Below, piece by piece: positions 33,176 to 45,184 of a stretch of DNA of 64,000 nucleotides; positions within the stretch are counted from its first letter, which is position 1; each line of letters starts with the position of its first letter. The notes under the pieces are model-generated. The model ran no database searches. It had not been told where the DNA came from and was given only the letters and a program-made list of their open reading frames with translations. Origin of the DNA: Anarhynchus alexandrinus. Lineage: Eukaryota > Chordata > Aves > Charadriiformes > Charadriidae. A program made the position numbers and the translations under genes. The stretch lies in NCBI GenBank assembly GCA_008711295.1, contig VUYV01000407.1:452829-516828 (forward strand), read 5' to 3'.

Positions 33176-33993
33176 AACAGCTCGAAGGGATAAAGAGCAC
33201 CCAGTGCAGGCTGTGACTGTGTTCCCGTCTTATGGTGGAGGGGTTATTTATGTGCATCACAAAAGTGGTAAAAGAAACCAACAAATAATAGAGTTATGCC
33301 GAGGTTATAATGAACTCTCTACTGTAAATTATTAAGAGGCGCTGCAGCTGCTTTATTCAATAAATGAGGTTTTCAAGTGCTTAAAACTCTCGGGCGAGGT
33401 CAGTGACTGGAGTTTTGTCTGTCTCGAGGTGCGCTTTTAGCGGCCAAGTCATCCGATGCTCCTCCAAAAAGGTGGCCACTAGAATTTGGGGTCATTCACG
33501 ACATTTTTTGGTATAGTGGTTGGAGGAAGGATGAATCCTAGTGACAGCACTTTTCACTGAACATGTGTCATGAATATCCTCCTTCCCATTCGGGGACGAC
33601 TGTGTCGGGAAGGGACTTTCGGCTGACAACGCGGCAGGGTTAGGCGGTTAACGAGCTGTTGGAATGGGCTCCTTTGCTGGCAGGTCAGCTTGGAAAGTTG
33701 AGCTCTCCCTCCCTCTCCTGCCGGTGGGTCCAGCAGAGACCTCTGCCCAACTCACAGCAGTGGTGAGAAAAGTGTTAATGGCAGAGGGGGAAGACCTTTT
33801 GTTGGTTTTTTTGGTTTTTTTTTTTTTTCTTCTCCCCCCCACTGCAGCTTTTAAGTTTGGAAAGCATGTGCCTTGATTTTAATATAAAGTAGCCATTGAT
33901 GTGAGATGCCATGAATAAAAGGCGCTTTTCTTTCTTCTTTGGCATTGAGTCATTGTACAGTTAGTTTTGTGGCAGTGCATTTGTGAATGCGTT

Positions 33994-34009
33994 TGTGTGT
34001 GTGTGTGTG
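33994..34009. repeat. (GT)n microsatellite
   Basis: Eight uninterrupted GT units in TG-rich sequence. Confidence 0.85.
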
Positions 34010-34560
34010 AGTGGAGGGGGGTGTAGAAAAAGGCACTAGCAGCACACCAGCAGCATAGATTTATTTAGAAAACATGAGATTTTGCTCTAACAGTCTTCTT
34101 AATGTCCTCTCTGAGTGTCAGTCAAACTTCTTCTCCTTTGGATTTTCACTCTTGGGCATCTTCAGTTGTAGCCGTGCACATCTGATAGGACGCGCTTACG
34201 CGCACAGATATGAGCGAGATAAAATTCTTCTATGCTGCTCTATGCTAATAGCACCAAACCCTCTCACAGCATCACTGAAGGCTCCATTGTTTTAGAGTTT
34301 TCCTCGGGAATGTCGCATAATTACAGTATTTTGTCCCATCGCCCTCCTTTAATAAAAGTAATAACCGTAATTGTGCTTTTCACCTATTGATCTCAAAGTG
34401 GATCACAAACTGTGGGTGAATGCGGTCTTCCCTGATGGAGGAGCAGAGACCCAGGGTGAGGGAACCTTGTGTGGCTCCATGGATGGGTGCCGATGGGCGG
34501 GATGCCCTACGCTGACTCTGCAGCAGAGAGCTATTTCTTATTTTAAAAAAAATAAAATAG

Positions 34561-34574
34561 ATATATATATATAT
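34561..34574. repeat. (AT)n microsatellite
   Basis: Seven AT units after an A-rich stretch. Confidence 0.8.
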
Positions 34575-37500
34575 AAAGTGATAACATTTAGCTAGAAGAA
34601 CTGATTCCACAAGCTTGCTGGGCTGTGGGCTCAGTTGTAGTCTCTCCAGGTCCATGACAGTCACCTAAGGGCTTTCCTCCAGCAACAAGCTGCTGGGAAG
34701 GCAACGCTCAATATAACAAGTGAAAGTATTTTTGTTTGGGGGGGGAAAAAGAGGTCCTTGCAGGGAAAAGAGGGTGAAGGACCCTTTGACCATCGCTTCC
34801 CCTTCCCTGGGTTTGCCCCCGCCTGTTTCCCACAGCCTTTAGCATCCTCTTGCAGCGCGACGGCGGCGTCGCAATGGGCTTTCAGCCTCCGCATCTGCCC
34901 CTCTGCAGGCACGGCGTTCGGCACCGAGGCCTTCGTGTGTCTGCCTGCCTCCCTGATATCTGTTGATCTTTCTGGCTCTCTGCCTGCCACGGCGGGGAAA
35001 TATTGAGGCTTAATGGAAGCTTTGCAGCTGACGGCTAAATGGGCTTAATTTTGACACTTACTTTTCGTAGCAGAGATAATGCATTTGGCTGGGTAATGCT
35101 ATAGCATTTCTTGTTTTAACGTTATCAGCAATTTTTGTGACAATTTCGCAGCTCCACAATGTCAACATGTTACATTTCGACTCAGAGTGGAGAAATGTGT
35201 GTTAAATACTGAGTGCCGGTGTCATTCATTCCTTCCTAACGACTGCCCGGTGCGAAACCTTGTGCCTGCCGACCACTTCGTGCCGTATTTAAAACTATTC
35301 CTGTCCGGCGTCGGAAAGCCAGAGGTGCTTGGAGTGACCCTCCTGGTGTGCCGAGGACTCTGTGTGTCTCGGCTGCAATGCCAGTGCACGGTTTCTCAGT
35401 CCAAAACGCATCTGCAGACCCCGTCCCTGTCGATGGATGGCACTGCACCAGCATACGCCGGGAAACGCTGCGATCGGCTGTCTGTGCACTTGATTTTGCA
35501 AAAATGTGACTTTTAAGCCCATTTTGGGGCACACGTGTAACTTTGAAGGAGAGCCCCCTCCGGGACAGCTTTCCTCATGGCTGTTGGCCAAGTGGCTGAG
35601 AAATGCTTCGCGCCTTGACGCCCGTCCCACCCTATTTCTGGCTGAACGGGGGAAAAAAAGCACATTTGAGCCCAAAATATTTCTATACCCCTCACCCCGG
35701 CTGCTGTGAGCTGTATGGTTTATGTTAGTGGTCGTAGAAGGGGCAGAATTTGACCTCAAGCTGCCTAAAGCTTTGGAAAATAAGTGTGTGTCTGATGGGC
35801 CGGATGATGCTGGAGCGTTTCTAATATCCCCCCATCATTTTCACCTGTTCTCTGGGTTGTCCTGGGAGGTTTCTCAGTGGGGTTTGTGTCTGTCCGGGCT
35901 TACAGCCCAGCGCGCTGCAATAGCACAGGAGTGAAAATGCTTGGGGAAGGTTAAAATTAAGTAAGAAGAGGTAATGTAATAGGGCTCGGTCAAAATATTG
36001 AGAAAGGTGCCCTCAACTTGGCGACGGGCCTTTAATAAACAAACTGAGATAGTAACAGAACGTGCTCGTTTTATTTTCACTAGAAAATAAAATATTTTTG
36101 AAGAAGTTTGCTGGTTTGAGGCCTCAGCGGAAGGATCCGTAATTGCGGGTTAACTGGCCTGGTAAACAGACCCTTGTGCAGCTCGGCTGTAATTGAGGGT
36201 GCGTGGGTCAGGCCGTTTAATTGCTGTCTGCTTGCTTGGAATAGAAACCTCTCCACCACCACCGAATCACTCTGCATCTGATTAAGTAAACAAATTGGCA
36301 GCCACCGAGCTGCGTGACGTCCCGCGGGAGGATGCGCTGGCCCAGGACGGGCAGAGCCCGGGGAGCATCCTCGGCCCCTCTCTGCTCATCTGGTGAGAAG
36401 GGACCTAATTAGCCTCCCAAACGAAACGCCGTGCGGGCTAATTGCACTCTGGCTGGAAGACGAAATTAGAAACGTGGGGGTCCGTGGTCCATCCTGAGTC
36501 TCTCCTCCATCGTAGCATCGCTTGGAGCACCTGAGCATCTCCCGTGGCTGCTGTTTCCCTGCTTTGCTGCTGCTCCTCAGGGGAAGCAGCTTTTACCCGG
36601 TGTTTTATGTGCTTCTGAAATAAGGACACTATTATGCTGTGGAAGTCCAATAAAAGTTAATATTTTGGTACTGAGTTTCCAACCAGGAGTTGAAAGAGAA
36701 AACATAGCCGTCAGCCTGCTTGCGATGCTGGATCTTACCATCTGATTGCAGCGAGGGCTCTCTGACCTCCTCATCCCACATTCGATGTCATTTGGAAAGA
36801 TGGTGCAGTTTATTCCCAATCTCTAAATTTAAAAAAAAAAAAAAAGGACAGCAGGATGTATCTGTGCTTCCTTTGTCTTCCTGCCAGACTGATTTTAATA
36901 CCTTCTTCATTATTCTTCTTGTCTCCTTCTGAATCAGGACTTTTTACCGTGCTTCTCCATATAATTTAGGGCCCCTCCTGAATTTCACAGTGTTCATTCG
37001 GAGCCCCCTCAGACCATGCTCCTCTGGCGGCGTGTAGGAAAATCGAATGGAAAGAATCTGGGATAATGAATTCATTGAGCCACCGTGGTGTGCAGAGGGC
37101 ATCACAGCACAACCGTCAGCTCCCGGTGCCGTAACCCGCCTGTGCTCTGCGCTTGTACTGCTCTTGCTGCCGCTGCATTACAGCCAGACCCGCCAGTGTG
37201 GTCTGGCTGCTCTGGATATTTGTGATGCAAAGCAATTACAAGCCTGGCTGGTTTTATAGCTCCATTGTGTCTCTGGGGTAGCGCGGCTCGGCCAGAGCGG
37301 GCGGGTGAATCTGCTTTTTAGGCTGCGCGATCTTTGGAGGAGAGACTTCGGACGTGTTCTGTGCGCGCACGCTTTTCTAACGACGGTGATGTACGAGATT
37401 GCAGAGTGTGGCTGGTTTTCAAGATTCCTTCTACTCCACCAGCTGAGAATTCCTGTTTAGAGATGTGATCCAACAACTGGGGGGAAAAAACCCACATTTG

Positions 37501-39183
37501 CAGTATGAAATATTGCAAACGCTGATGAGATGGTCGGAGGTTTAGCACTGTTCAGCCACCTCCAACTTTGATTTTGCTGCCCGGCGCAATGTGTTGCTCT
37601 TCAAGAAAGTGCTGTTTATCACATCCTCCGTTCGTTTGAATAACGCAGGGACGCAGAGAGCGAGCTATGTCCTTGTTTGATATACACACCGAAACTGCAG
37701 AATTACTCCATAGCTCAAACTTGTAGACTTGAAAAACTACCCGGCAGAGAAAGGAAATTTTCCAGCTGAGGAATAGTGGCTGTTTGGGTTTTTTTTTCTC
37801 CCCTCCCTTGGTGGGTTTGTGTCTGGGCACGGTTTCAGTCCTTCCTTCCTATTTAGTGGACCAAATGTTCAAGTGGGTGTGAAACCCACAAGGAAGAAAA
37901 GCAAGCGGAGAGCAAAATAAGCGTGGTGTTGCTTGTGTGACACTGTGTGGTAATGTCTCGGCATAGCTACCTCCAGGAAAGGCTCCTGGTGGCAGCAGTA
38001 GGACATAGAGGAGGAGGAGGAGCGTTTTCAAAGGCACTTAAGTGGGTTGGTAGGTCTCTAGGAAGATGTTTCTTGAGTCTGCATAAGAAAAAAATGTCAA
38101 TAGAGCAAATCCACTTCAGGCTTTAACGGAGCGTGGAAGGGGCTGGGTGTTCCCTGCCCCAAATTGTTCCCTTTCGGCTGGTTTTGGCCAGAACGTTGCC
38201 AGGGGTTCTGCAGCCCATGTCTCATGGAGGGGCTAGGGACTGTGCTGCTCTTCGGCTAATGGGGCACCTTCAAGGTATACATGAAGTGCATATGTTTCAA
38301 GGTTGGATGTCCTAATATGTGGAAAAAGATCATCTTTTTTGGCATGTTTTTTCCTTGGGCGAATGTAAGACAAGTGGCTTATAGATGATCCTTCAAATGT
38401 CGGTACCCAGAAGGGTAAGAGAGGCAACCCCAACAGTCTCAAGGTTTTCTCCTCTGCTGTTGATGCTCCTACAAATCCACATGAAAAAGCAAGCAAGAGG
38501 AGAGAAGTCTGTGTGCAGTGTTGTCAGGGACTGTTGGTGTCCCAAAAGCAGCCTGGGTTTTGGGAATGAGGACCATGAAGGTCCATCCTTTGCCTCCCTG
38601 GCTATGGGTGATAAGTCTTTCCAAAGAAGAAGGTGCTACAAACCAAGGAGGGATTTTCCACAGTCCTAGGGCTTAATACTCTCCTTGCAGTTTGGCAATT
38701 TTCATAATATAGTGTGGTTTTGTTGTTTTTTTTTTTTTTAACTTGAGAAAGGAATTAATTTTACCTAATTTAATGGTCTAACAGTTGGGCACCTGTTCAA
38801 AACTGCCAGAAGCGGGAGCTGCCAGAGGGGGAATCAGCCCATCTGTCTCAGACACCTATCTCAGATGGGAAGGAGCCCTCTCCATTGCTCCGCTGACTGG
38901 GCAGGGAACAGACGACTGGTTGTGACCTTTGATTCTGAGAGAGCTGAAGTCGGGCAAATATACCCCAAACAGAAAACACTGTCTGCCATCCTCCAAATTG
39001 TTGCAGCAAACAGAATTAAATGTCCTAATGGCATCGACCAAGGAAAAAATCCCCAGATATTAGTAAATGCCAGCTTTGCCCCACGAATTAACAGGATTTT
39101 TGTTCCTTGTTCAGAAGAGGAAATAATCATGATCTTTCTCAGACATAACCCAAACTTTAACAATGTGGTGGTGGTGGGGAAGC

Positions 39184-39648
39184 CACAGAATCACAGAATG
39201 GTTTGGGTTGGAAGGGACCTTAAATATCATCTAGTTCCACCCCCCTGCCCTGGGCAGGGACACCTCCCACCAGCCCAGGTTGCTCCAAGCCCCATCCAAC
39301 CTGGCCTTGAACACCTCCAGGGATGGGGCAGCCACAGCTTCTCTGGGCAACCTGTGCCAGGGGCTCACCACCCTCAGAGGGAAACATTTCTTCCTCCTAT
39401 CTCATCTAAATCTCCCCTCTTCCAGTCTGAAGCCATTCCCCCTTGTCCCATCACTCCATGCCCTTGTAAAAAGTCCCTCCCCAGCTCTCCTGGAGCCCCT
39501 TTAGGCACTGGAAGGGGCTCTAAGGTCTCCCCGGAGCCTTCAGGCTGAACCCCCCCAACTCTCCCAACTCTCCCAGCCTGTCCTCCCAGCAGAGGGGCTC
39601 CAGCCCTCGCAGCATCTCCGGGGCCTCCTCTGGCCCCGCTCCAACAGG
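39184..39648 (-). mobile_element. CR1 LINE, 5'-truncated copy
   Basis: Starts at CACAGAATCACAGAATGG and follows the same 3' sequence as 4403 and 51401 (GGGATGGGGCAGCCACAGC). It ends at GGCCCCGCTCCAACAGG. A few bases are missing after CCCGGAGCCTT and the CAACTCTCC word is duplicated near 39560. High similarity to 4403-4880 suggests a young subfamily. No intact ORF remains. Confidence 0.95.
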
Positions 39649-42600
39649 GCTTGTGAAGTGCTTAGCTCTTGGGAAACAATCGGAAAAATCTGAGCCACTG
39701 GGTTTTTCTAGTGTGTGTTTTTGTTTGTTTGCTTGTTGGTTTTTTTCTTGTTCTGTTTTCGATGCTGGTTACTCGGTTTCCTGTTTATTGCAGAACGGGT
39801 GTCTGCATTTAGTACCTGTGCTGTGCTCCAGACCCGACGCGCTCTCTGCCTGTCGCTGGGCTCCGGGAGGACAGCGGCACCTTAAATTCTGCGTTGCAAT
39901 TTCTGCAGACTGTGTAAAACCCGAATCCTGGGTACAGGTTATCAGGAAGGGCCCAGGTGTGGTATATTAAAGGCCACCTGGGGCCAGGACAGACTAATTA
40001 ACAATATTTGCCATTGCTGCTTTTTGGTGTGTTAGATGTTGTTTGTGTTTTGGGTTTTCTTTTTTTTTTTTAAGCTGGCATAAACACATCATCATTTTTC
40101 TCTTTGTACTTCTGGTCGGAGCTGCTGAAAGTTGCTTGGCTGAAATTTTGTGAGTGTCCCCAGGAGAAGGGTTGCTCTGGCAGAGTCTCTGACGTCTCTT
40201 TGCCTTGCTCTGAACTCAGATCAAGGGAATAACCCCGCTGTAACTTGGCCTTGGGAATCCCAAACGAGATGCGGGTCGAGGAGCCCATCCTTGCCGTTAG
40301 AGAAGTCGGGGCTAAGCTGGTGGTGTGGACCTGGGCGGGTGGAGGGCGGAGATCGACGTCTGGGTTCCCACTCGAAGGACTGAGGCTTTTCCTCCCCGCG
40401 GAGGTCCGTGCCGGGCGCTGGGATGCTCGGCCGCGGTCCCGCCGCTCCCCTCGCCGGCGGAATTCAGTGCTTTCGGACGGCGCTGCCGCCCTGCCTGCTG
40501 CGGCGGCGGGAATTCAAGCCCTTCTCTTTGATTACAGAAACACTTTGAATTTTTGCCCTCTTTGAGGGAGATGCTGAGGTGTCTGCAGAGGAAAGGGGGA
40601 GTGGGGATTATGGATTTGTCTGGAAAATGCTTTTGGTTTTGGCTTATTTTTCTTCCTGAGTGAATAAAGGTCTCACTAGTGTTACTGGCTGGGGATTGCA
40701 GAGCAGAAGACTAAATAAAAGCCCAGAAAAACACATGTATTCTCCTAATCATTTTATTATGCCACAACAATTTACAGAATACCTACATTGTGCATGCAGG
40801 GTGTATCCTTAAAGAGCCGTTAAAATTGATTCTGCATCGTAATTAAGCTGTCACTTTGTTTTCTTCTCGATTAAAGATATTTTGCGCTGTGCTTGGCAAG
40901 CGTCTTGGGGGGCAGAGTGTCAAACAATGGCTCTTTCTAGGTCCGGTGTGGGACCCGGTCGCTGCCGTCGGCTGATGCTGTAGCCCCAGGCTCTCAGCAC
41001 CACCACCTTCTTGTGCAACGTGTGGCTTACCCTGAGTTGAGTGTCCCTCCTGGTGGTCTCCAATGGCTTTGCCATTCGCTTTTTGCACCTGATGGTGGTT
41101 ACCATGAGCGTGTTGCTCCCACTGAGCACTCTTCCCACTGAGAGGACCATGCCCCAGGGAGTTCCCAGCTCTCCTTTGACGTGTTTGGCATCACAGAGGT
41201 TTGTGTTCAGAAGGAGACACACCTTCACAGGACTTTTTGAGAGCAATTTTGGGGGTATTGTTCAATTCTGGACTCTATTCTTCTTCCCCTTGTAGTTAAT
41301 GACCACCTTTCTCGTCACAGGGCTGGATTGGGCCCTTAAAGAGCTGGTGCTCATGTGGAACACAACTCTGAGTGATGCTTAAAATACAGTTGCTTCAGTC
41401 TAAGTGTCTTCTGTTTTTCTCCTCTCATTCTTTTATTGCCAGGAAGCCATTAAACTAAAATAAGATTTTTATTTCTTAGGAATACGCCACCTCTGCCTGT
41501 TCCCCACATAAGGCTTTCAGCCTTTGCTCAAGGTGCGATAATTGCTGTGAATAGGAAACAGCCCAAAGGAATAGTAGGCTAAATTTCAACCTCATATAAC
41601 TTCTTTTTTTTTAACAACCAGCAAAGTTAAATCAGGACTAAATTGTATTTTATGTTTGTGAGATTCACTGTTTTTTCTGTGTTTTAGAAAATCCTGAGTG
41701 CTCAGGATGGGAAGCACCTTCACAGTCACTTCTTTGAAATTCTGCTTATTCATTTCTTACTACACCTCCGTATCCGTGTTATCCGTGTTTTGCTGATACA
41801 TGACAATGTATACAGTTAATTTCACAACCCCATCGGGTACCCTCTATCAGACAGCTCATTACATTTAATACAGTTCAGTGGGTGGACAGGAGATGTAAAC
41901 TCCAGTAGACTGTTCAATACCTAAATTAGGTGTGACCATATATTTTTCCTGTATGTTGGTACTTCCAGGTTCCCTGGCAGATAGTTCTCTTTTTTTTTGT
42001 CTAAGTAGAGCCTAAATAGTTTTCTTAGGAACAGTTAATTGACTGCATCTGTAATCAAAGCAGTAAACTGAATGGACCAAATTCTACCACAAGATTAATT
42101 TTATCCTCTACCAAGAAATCTGCTGCTCTTTACCCATTTTCCCAACACAAACACACATGTTGCTGATTCATAGACGAAAATATTTGTTGTTACATTAGTG
42201 ATTATTTTCAGGAGTTTTTGACTTTCATCTGTGTAGGTGGTCCAGAAATTCCTTCTAGTCATCCGATACGCTGCAACTCTGCAGACCTCCTTTACCGTGT
42301 GTGCCACAGAAACGGAAGAGCTTCGTGTTAGGTTCAGCAACGTCTCCCACTCTTTGGGCCAATCTGGTGCACACATGCTCTAGAAGGAGAGGTCTGAGTC
42401 TTCCTGGAGCCACAGTGGCAAGAGGAGCCCTTCCTTCCTCAAACCCCCATGAGAAGAGCTGCCGAGCGAGAGGTGGTTCTGGGCAGGTCCTTCAAGCACA
42501 GATGAACAGGAGCAGATTTGTTGAGAATCAGGCTTCAGCGAATTCCACAGCAGAACTATCTCATGGGATGTATAAAACGAATGCAGTGAACACCGTAATT

Positions 42601-45034
42601 AGTGGTATTGCTTCAGGCTCTCTGCAACCTCAGACAGATCTTCCAATACATCGGTTGGTGCAGGAGGTGAATTCACTGTCGTGCTATCAACGGGCTGGGT
42701 TTGCCCGACCCGTGTTGTATCACCAGAGCTCTGGAGACCGCAGTCTCGGGGTGTCTCTCACTTCCATCTCTGCGCTTGGTCACATCTGTCTCTTCCCACC
42801 AGATGTATTTCGTCTTAGCCGGCAAACTTCTGTCTTTTTGGGAACGCGTCATCGCGAGAGCTATCCTGCCTGCAATCTCTGATGCTTTGATAACACGAGT
42901 GTTAATTAATCCTACAAACACTGCCATTAGCTTTGTGTCTGGCTGTTCCAAACAGTCCCTAGCAATAACCTGAGAGACTGCTCTGTGCTCCCTTTACTTT
43001 TTCTTCCCGTCCCTTCATTTCCATCCCCGAGGGTTGGGTAGGGTTATGACTGACCTGAGCAGGAATTTTCAGTGGACCCTGTGCCTTGGGTCTTCCTCTC
43101 CTTTTTTCCCTATGATCCTTACAATGTATCAGTGCAGCTCTAAAGGGCTTGGATGTGTGTTTTTGGACAGTAGAGCACAGATGGCCTCCTTCTTGGTGCA
43201 GATCTCCTAAGGCCTGTTGGGTGTTGTTGCTGCCCATCTGCTCCGCTTTGGCGAGGACAATGTAGCCCTTTGTCCTTCTCTAAATAGCGCTTCTTGATGC
43301 TGATGCCAGAAAAAAGCCCACCCTGGCCCTCCAGCTTCTCTAGGACCGACGTCTCCCAACCCAATACAGGACTTGTCCCTCGAGGTGTTCCTGAGAGCCC
43401 CATTCCTGTGGTGGCACCACCACCACTAACACTGATGCTCAGTGCAGCGTTCACCTGTGCGCGCTGTGGAATAATAACAAATACCCTCTCCAAAAAGTTT
43501 TGCGGTGTTGATTTTGCTCCTTCCTTATCTTTATGGTCTATTGTGCAAGTTTTGTTGCTCCCCGGCTGCATTGCCACGAGTGCCGTGCCTGATAAACATT
43601 TCCTTTGCCTTCCGTGAGCCTGCAATCCCGCGGGTGGCTGAACAAGGTCCTCTGATGCATCCTTTGATATTCCCTGTTTATCTTATGGAAATGAGTCCTC
43701 CTGGAATGGACCGGTTCTTTCTCTTGCCATGTTTCCCAGCTGTCTTTCTGGATGATTTTTATTTCCCATTGCCCCTGGGGCTGTTCAAAGGCTTCTTTGG
43801 AGTCTGAAATCCCTGCCGGCCTCTCTGAGCAGAGAAAGCCAGAAGACCGTACCTGATGGGTCATTACGATTTACTCTGAATTTTGACGCCTGGTGTGTGT
43901 TCTCCCATGCTGGCCTTGTGTGTAACACAAGCCGGAGTGCTCTGGGCCAGCGCTGTGTTTTTCTTTTTCTTTTTTTTTTTCCTTTTCCGTTTTCCTTTGT
44001 TTGTGTTATGCTTGATTTGATATTCAGACCTCACTCGGTTCTCTTTGGCTGCTCCTTCTGAATAAGAAAAATTGTTTCAAGAAGCTTGTGACTCTGGGTT
44101 TTCAGGTAAATACGTTGCTTTTCTCATTTGAAAAGTGTGATTTGAACTTTAAAAATAAATAAAGAAAGTATCTGTTTGCTGAGCGGTAACAATGGAAAGG
44201 CCTGGTAATGGCGTGAAGAGTTCAGATGGTCTTCTTAAAATTATTTACTCAGTAAAGATAAGTTTTGTGGCTTTCTGAACATGCAGTATTTTTATGGAAA
44301 TAAATCTGAGTTTAAGAGCTAAAACCATAACAAATTAAAATAGATACAGCTGGAGGATGACAGCTTCTAGATATCAGAGGTAGCTCAATAGAAAATAATG
44401 TTTTTCAAGTTAAGGATTCATAAGTTGTTCCTACTGATGGGGAGTGGATTGTCCCTGCTAAAACTCAGAGTAACCCTGTTTTGGGATGCAGATTCCCACT
44501 TGTGTCTGATGGCATCACCTCCTCCGCCTCCCTGGGATTGACTCTGATGTTCCATCAGAGCCTCTGTTTTGTTTTTAGACGGATTGGTCAGGGAAATGTT
44601 TTTCTCCAGCTTCCAAGATACCAAGTTTGTGCTCAACGATGAGCAAGACGCTGCTGTCTTTTGTCAATTGTCTTTGTTCTAAGTAAAACCCACTTAGGTC
44701 CAGTGCATCCGTGCAGGGACTGGAAAATGCAGGTGTCTCCATCAGGAAGGGGAGAATCATGTTTTCTCAGAGGATGGGCAGCATGAGCTCCTAGATAGCC
44801 TCGTTTGGAAAACCCTCAGTTATCAGTGACACATTCACAATATTTATTTCTTTTTTAGTCTAGAAATAATGTATTAGTTTAATTGGTAGTTTAATTTTTT
44901 GTGTCTCGGTGCATCGACTTTATGTTAGCTGGCTTTGTAGTGTCAGAAAAGTAAGGCAAACAAAGTGAAGCGAGCTAAAAGGACACTTGTTTGGGTGTGC
45001 TTGCATTGATGTGCTGGGATGGGGACATCCAGGG
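39649..45034. other. Unannotated non-coding DNA
   Basis: Contains a CpG-dense patch at 40.39-40.51 kb and a group of relatively long minus-strand open frames between 42.1 and 43.9 kb that I could not assign to any family. No CR1 was seen in these 5.4 kb. Confidence 0.4.
40390..40515. other. CpG-dense patch
   Basis: A cluster of CG dinucleotides (CTCGGCCGCGGTCCCGCCG, CGCTGCCGCCCTGCCTG, GCGGCGGCGGG). It is about 125 bases long and has no associated gene signal. Confidence 0.35.
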
Positions 45035-45184
45035 GTGGCTGCCCCATCCCTGGAGGTGTTCAAGGCCAGGTTGGACGGGGCTTGGGGCAACCTGGGCTGG
45101 TGGGAGGTGTCCCTGCCCGGGGCAGGGGGGTGGGACTGGATGATCTTCAAGGTCCCTTCCAACCCAAACCATTCTGTGATTCTA
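45035..45184 (+). mobile_element. CR1 LINE, short 3' fragment
   Basis: Sense fragment from GTGGCTGCCCCATCCCTGG to ACCATTCTGTGATTCTAC, about 150 bp. It is nearly identical over its length to the reverse complement of the 3' part of 39184 and so belongs to the young subfamily. Confidence 0.95.

Larger units (their letters stand above)
32431..39183. other. Unannotated non-coding DNA, longest repeat-poor stretch
   Basis: Nearly 6.8 kb without a recognisable CR1, unusual for this window. It contains a CpG-richer patch (33.0-33.17 kb), a GT microsatellite (33.99 kb) and an AT microsatellite (34.56 kb). Repeat exclusion can go with regulatory or selected sequence, but chance is not excluded. No exon, splice-supported frame or RNA gene was recognised. 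Confidence 0.45.
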
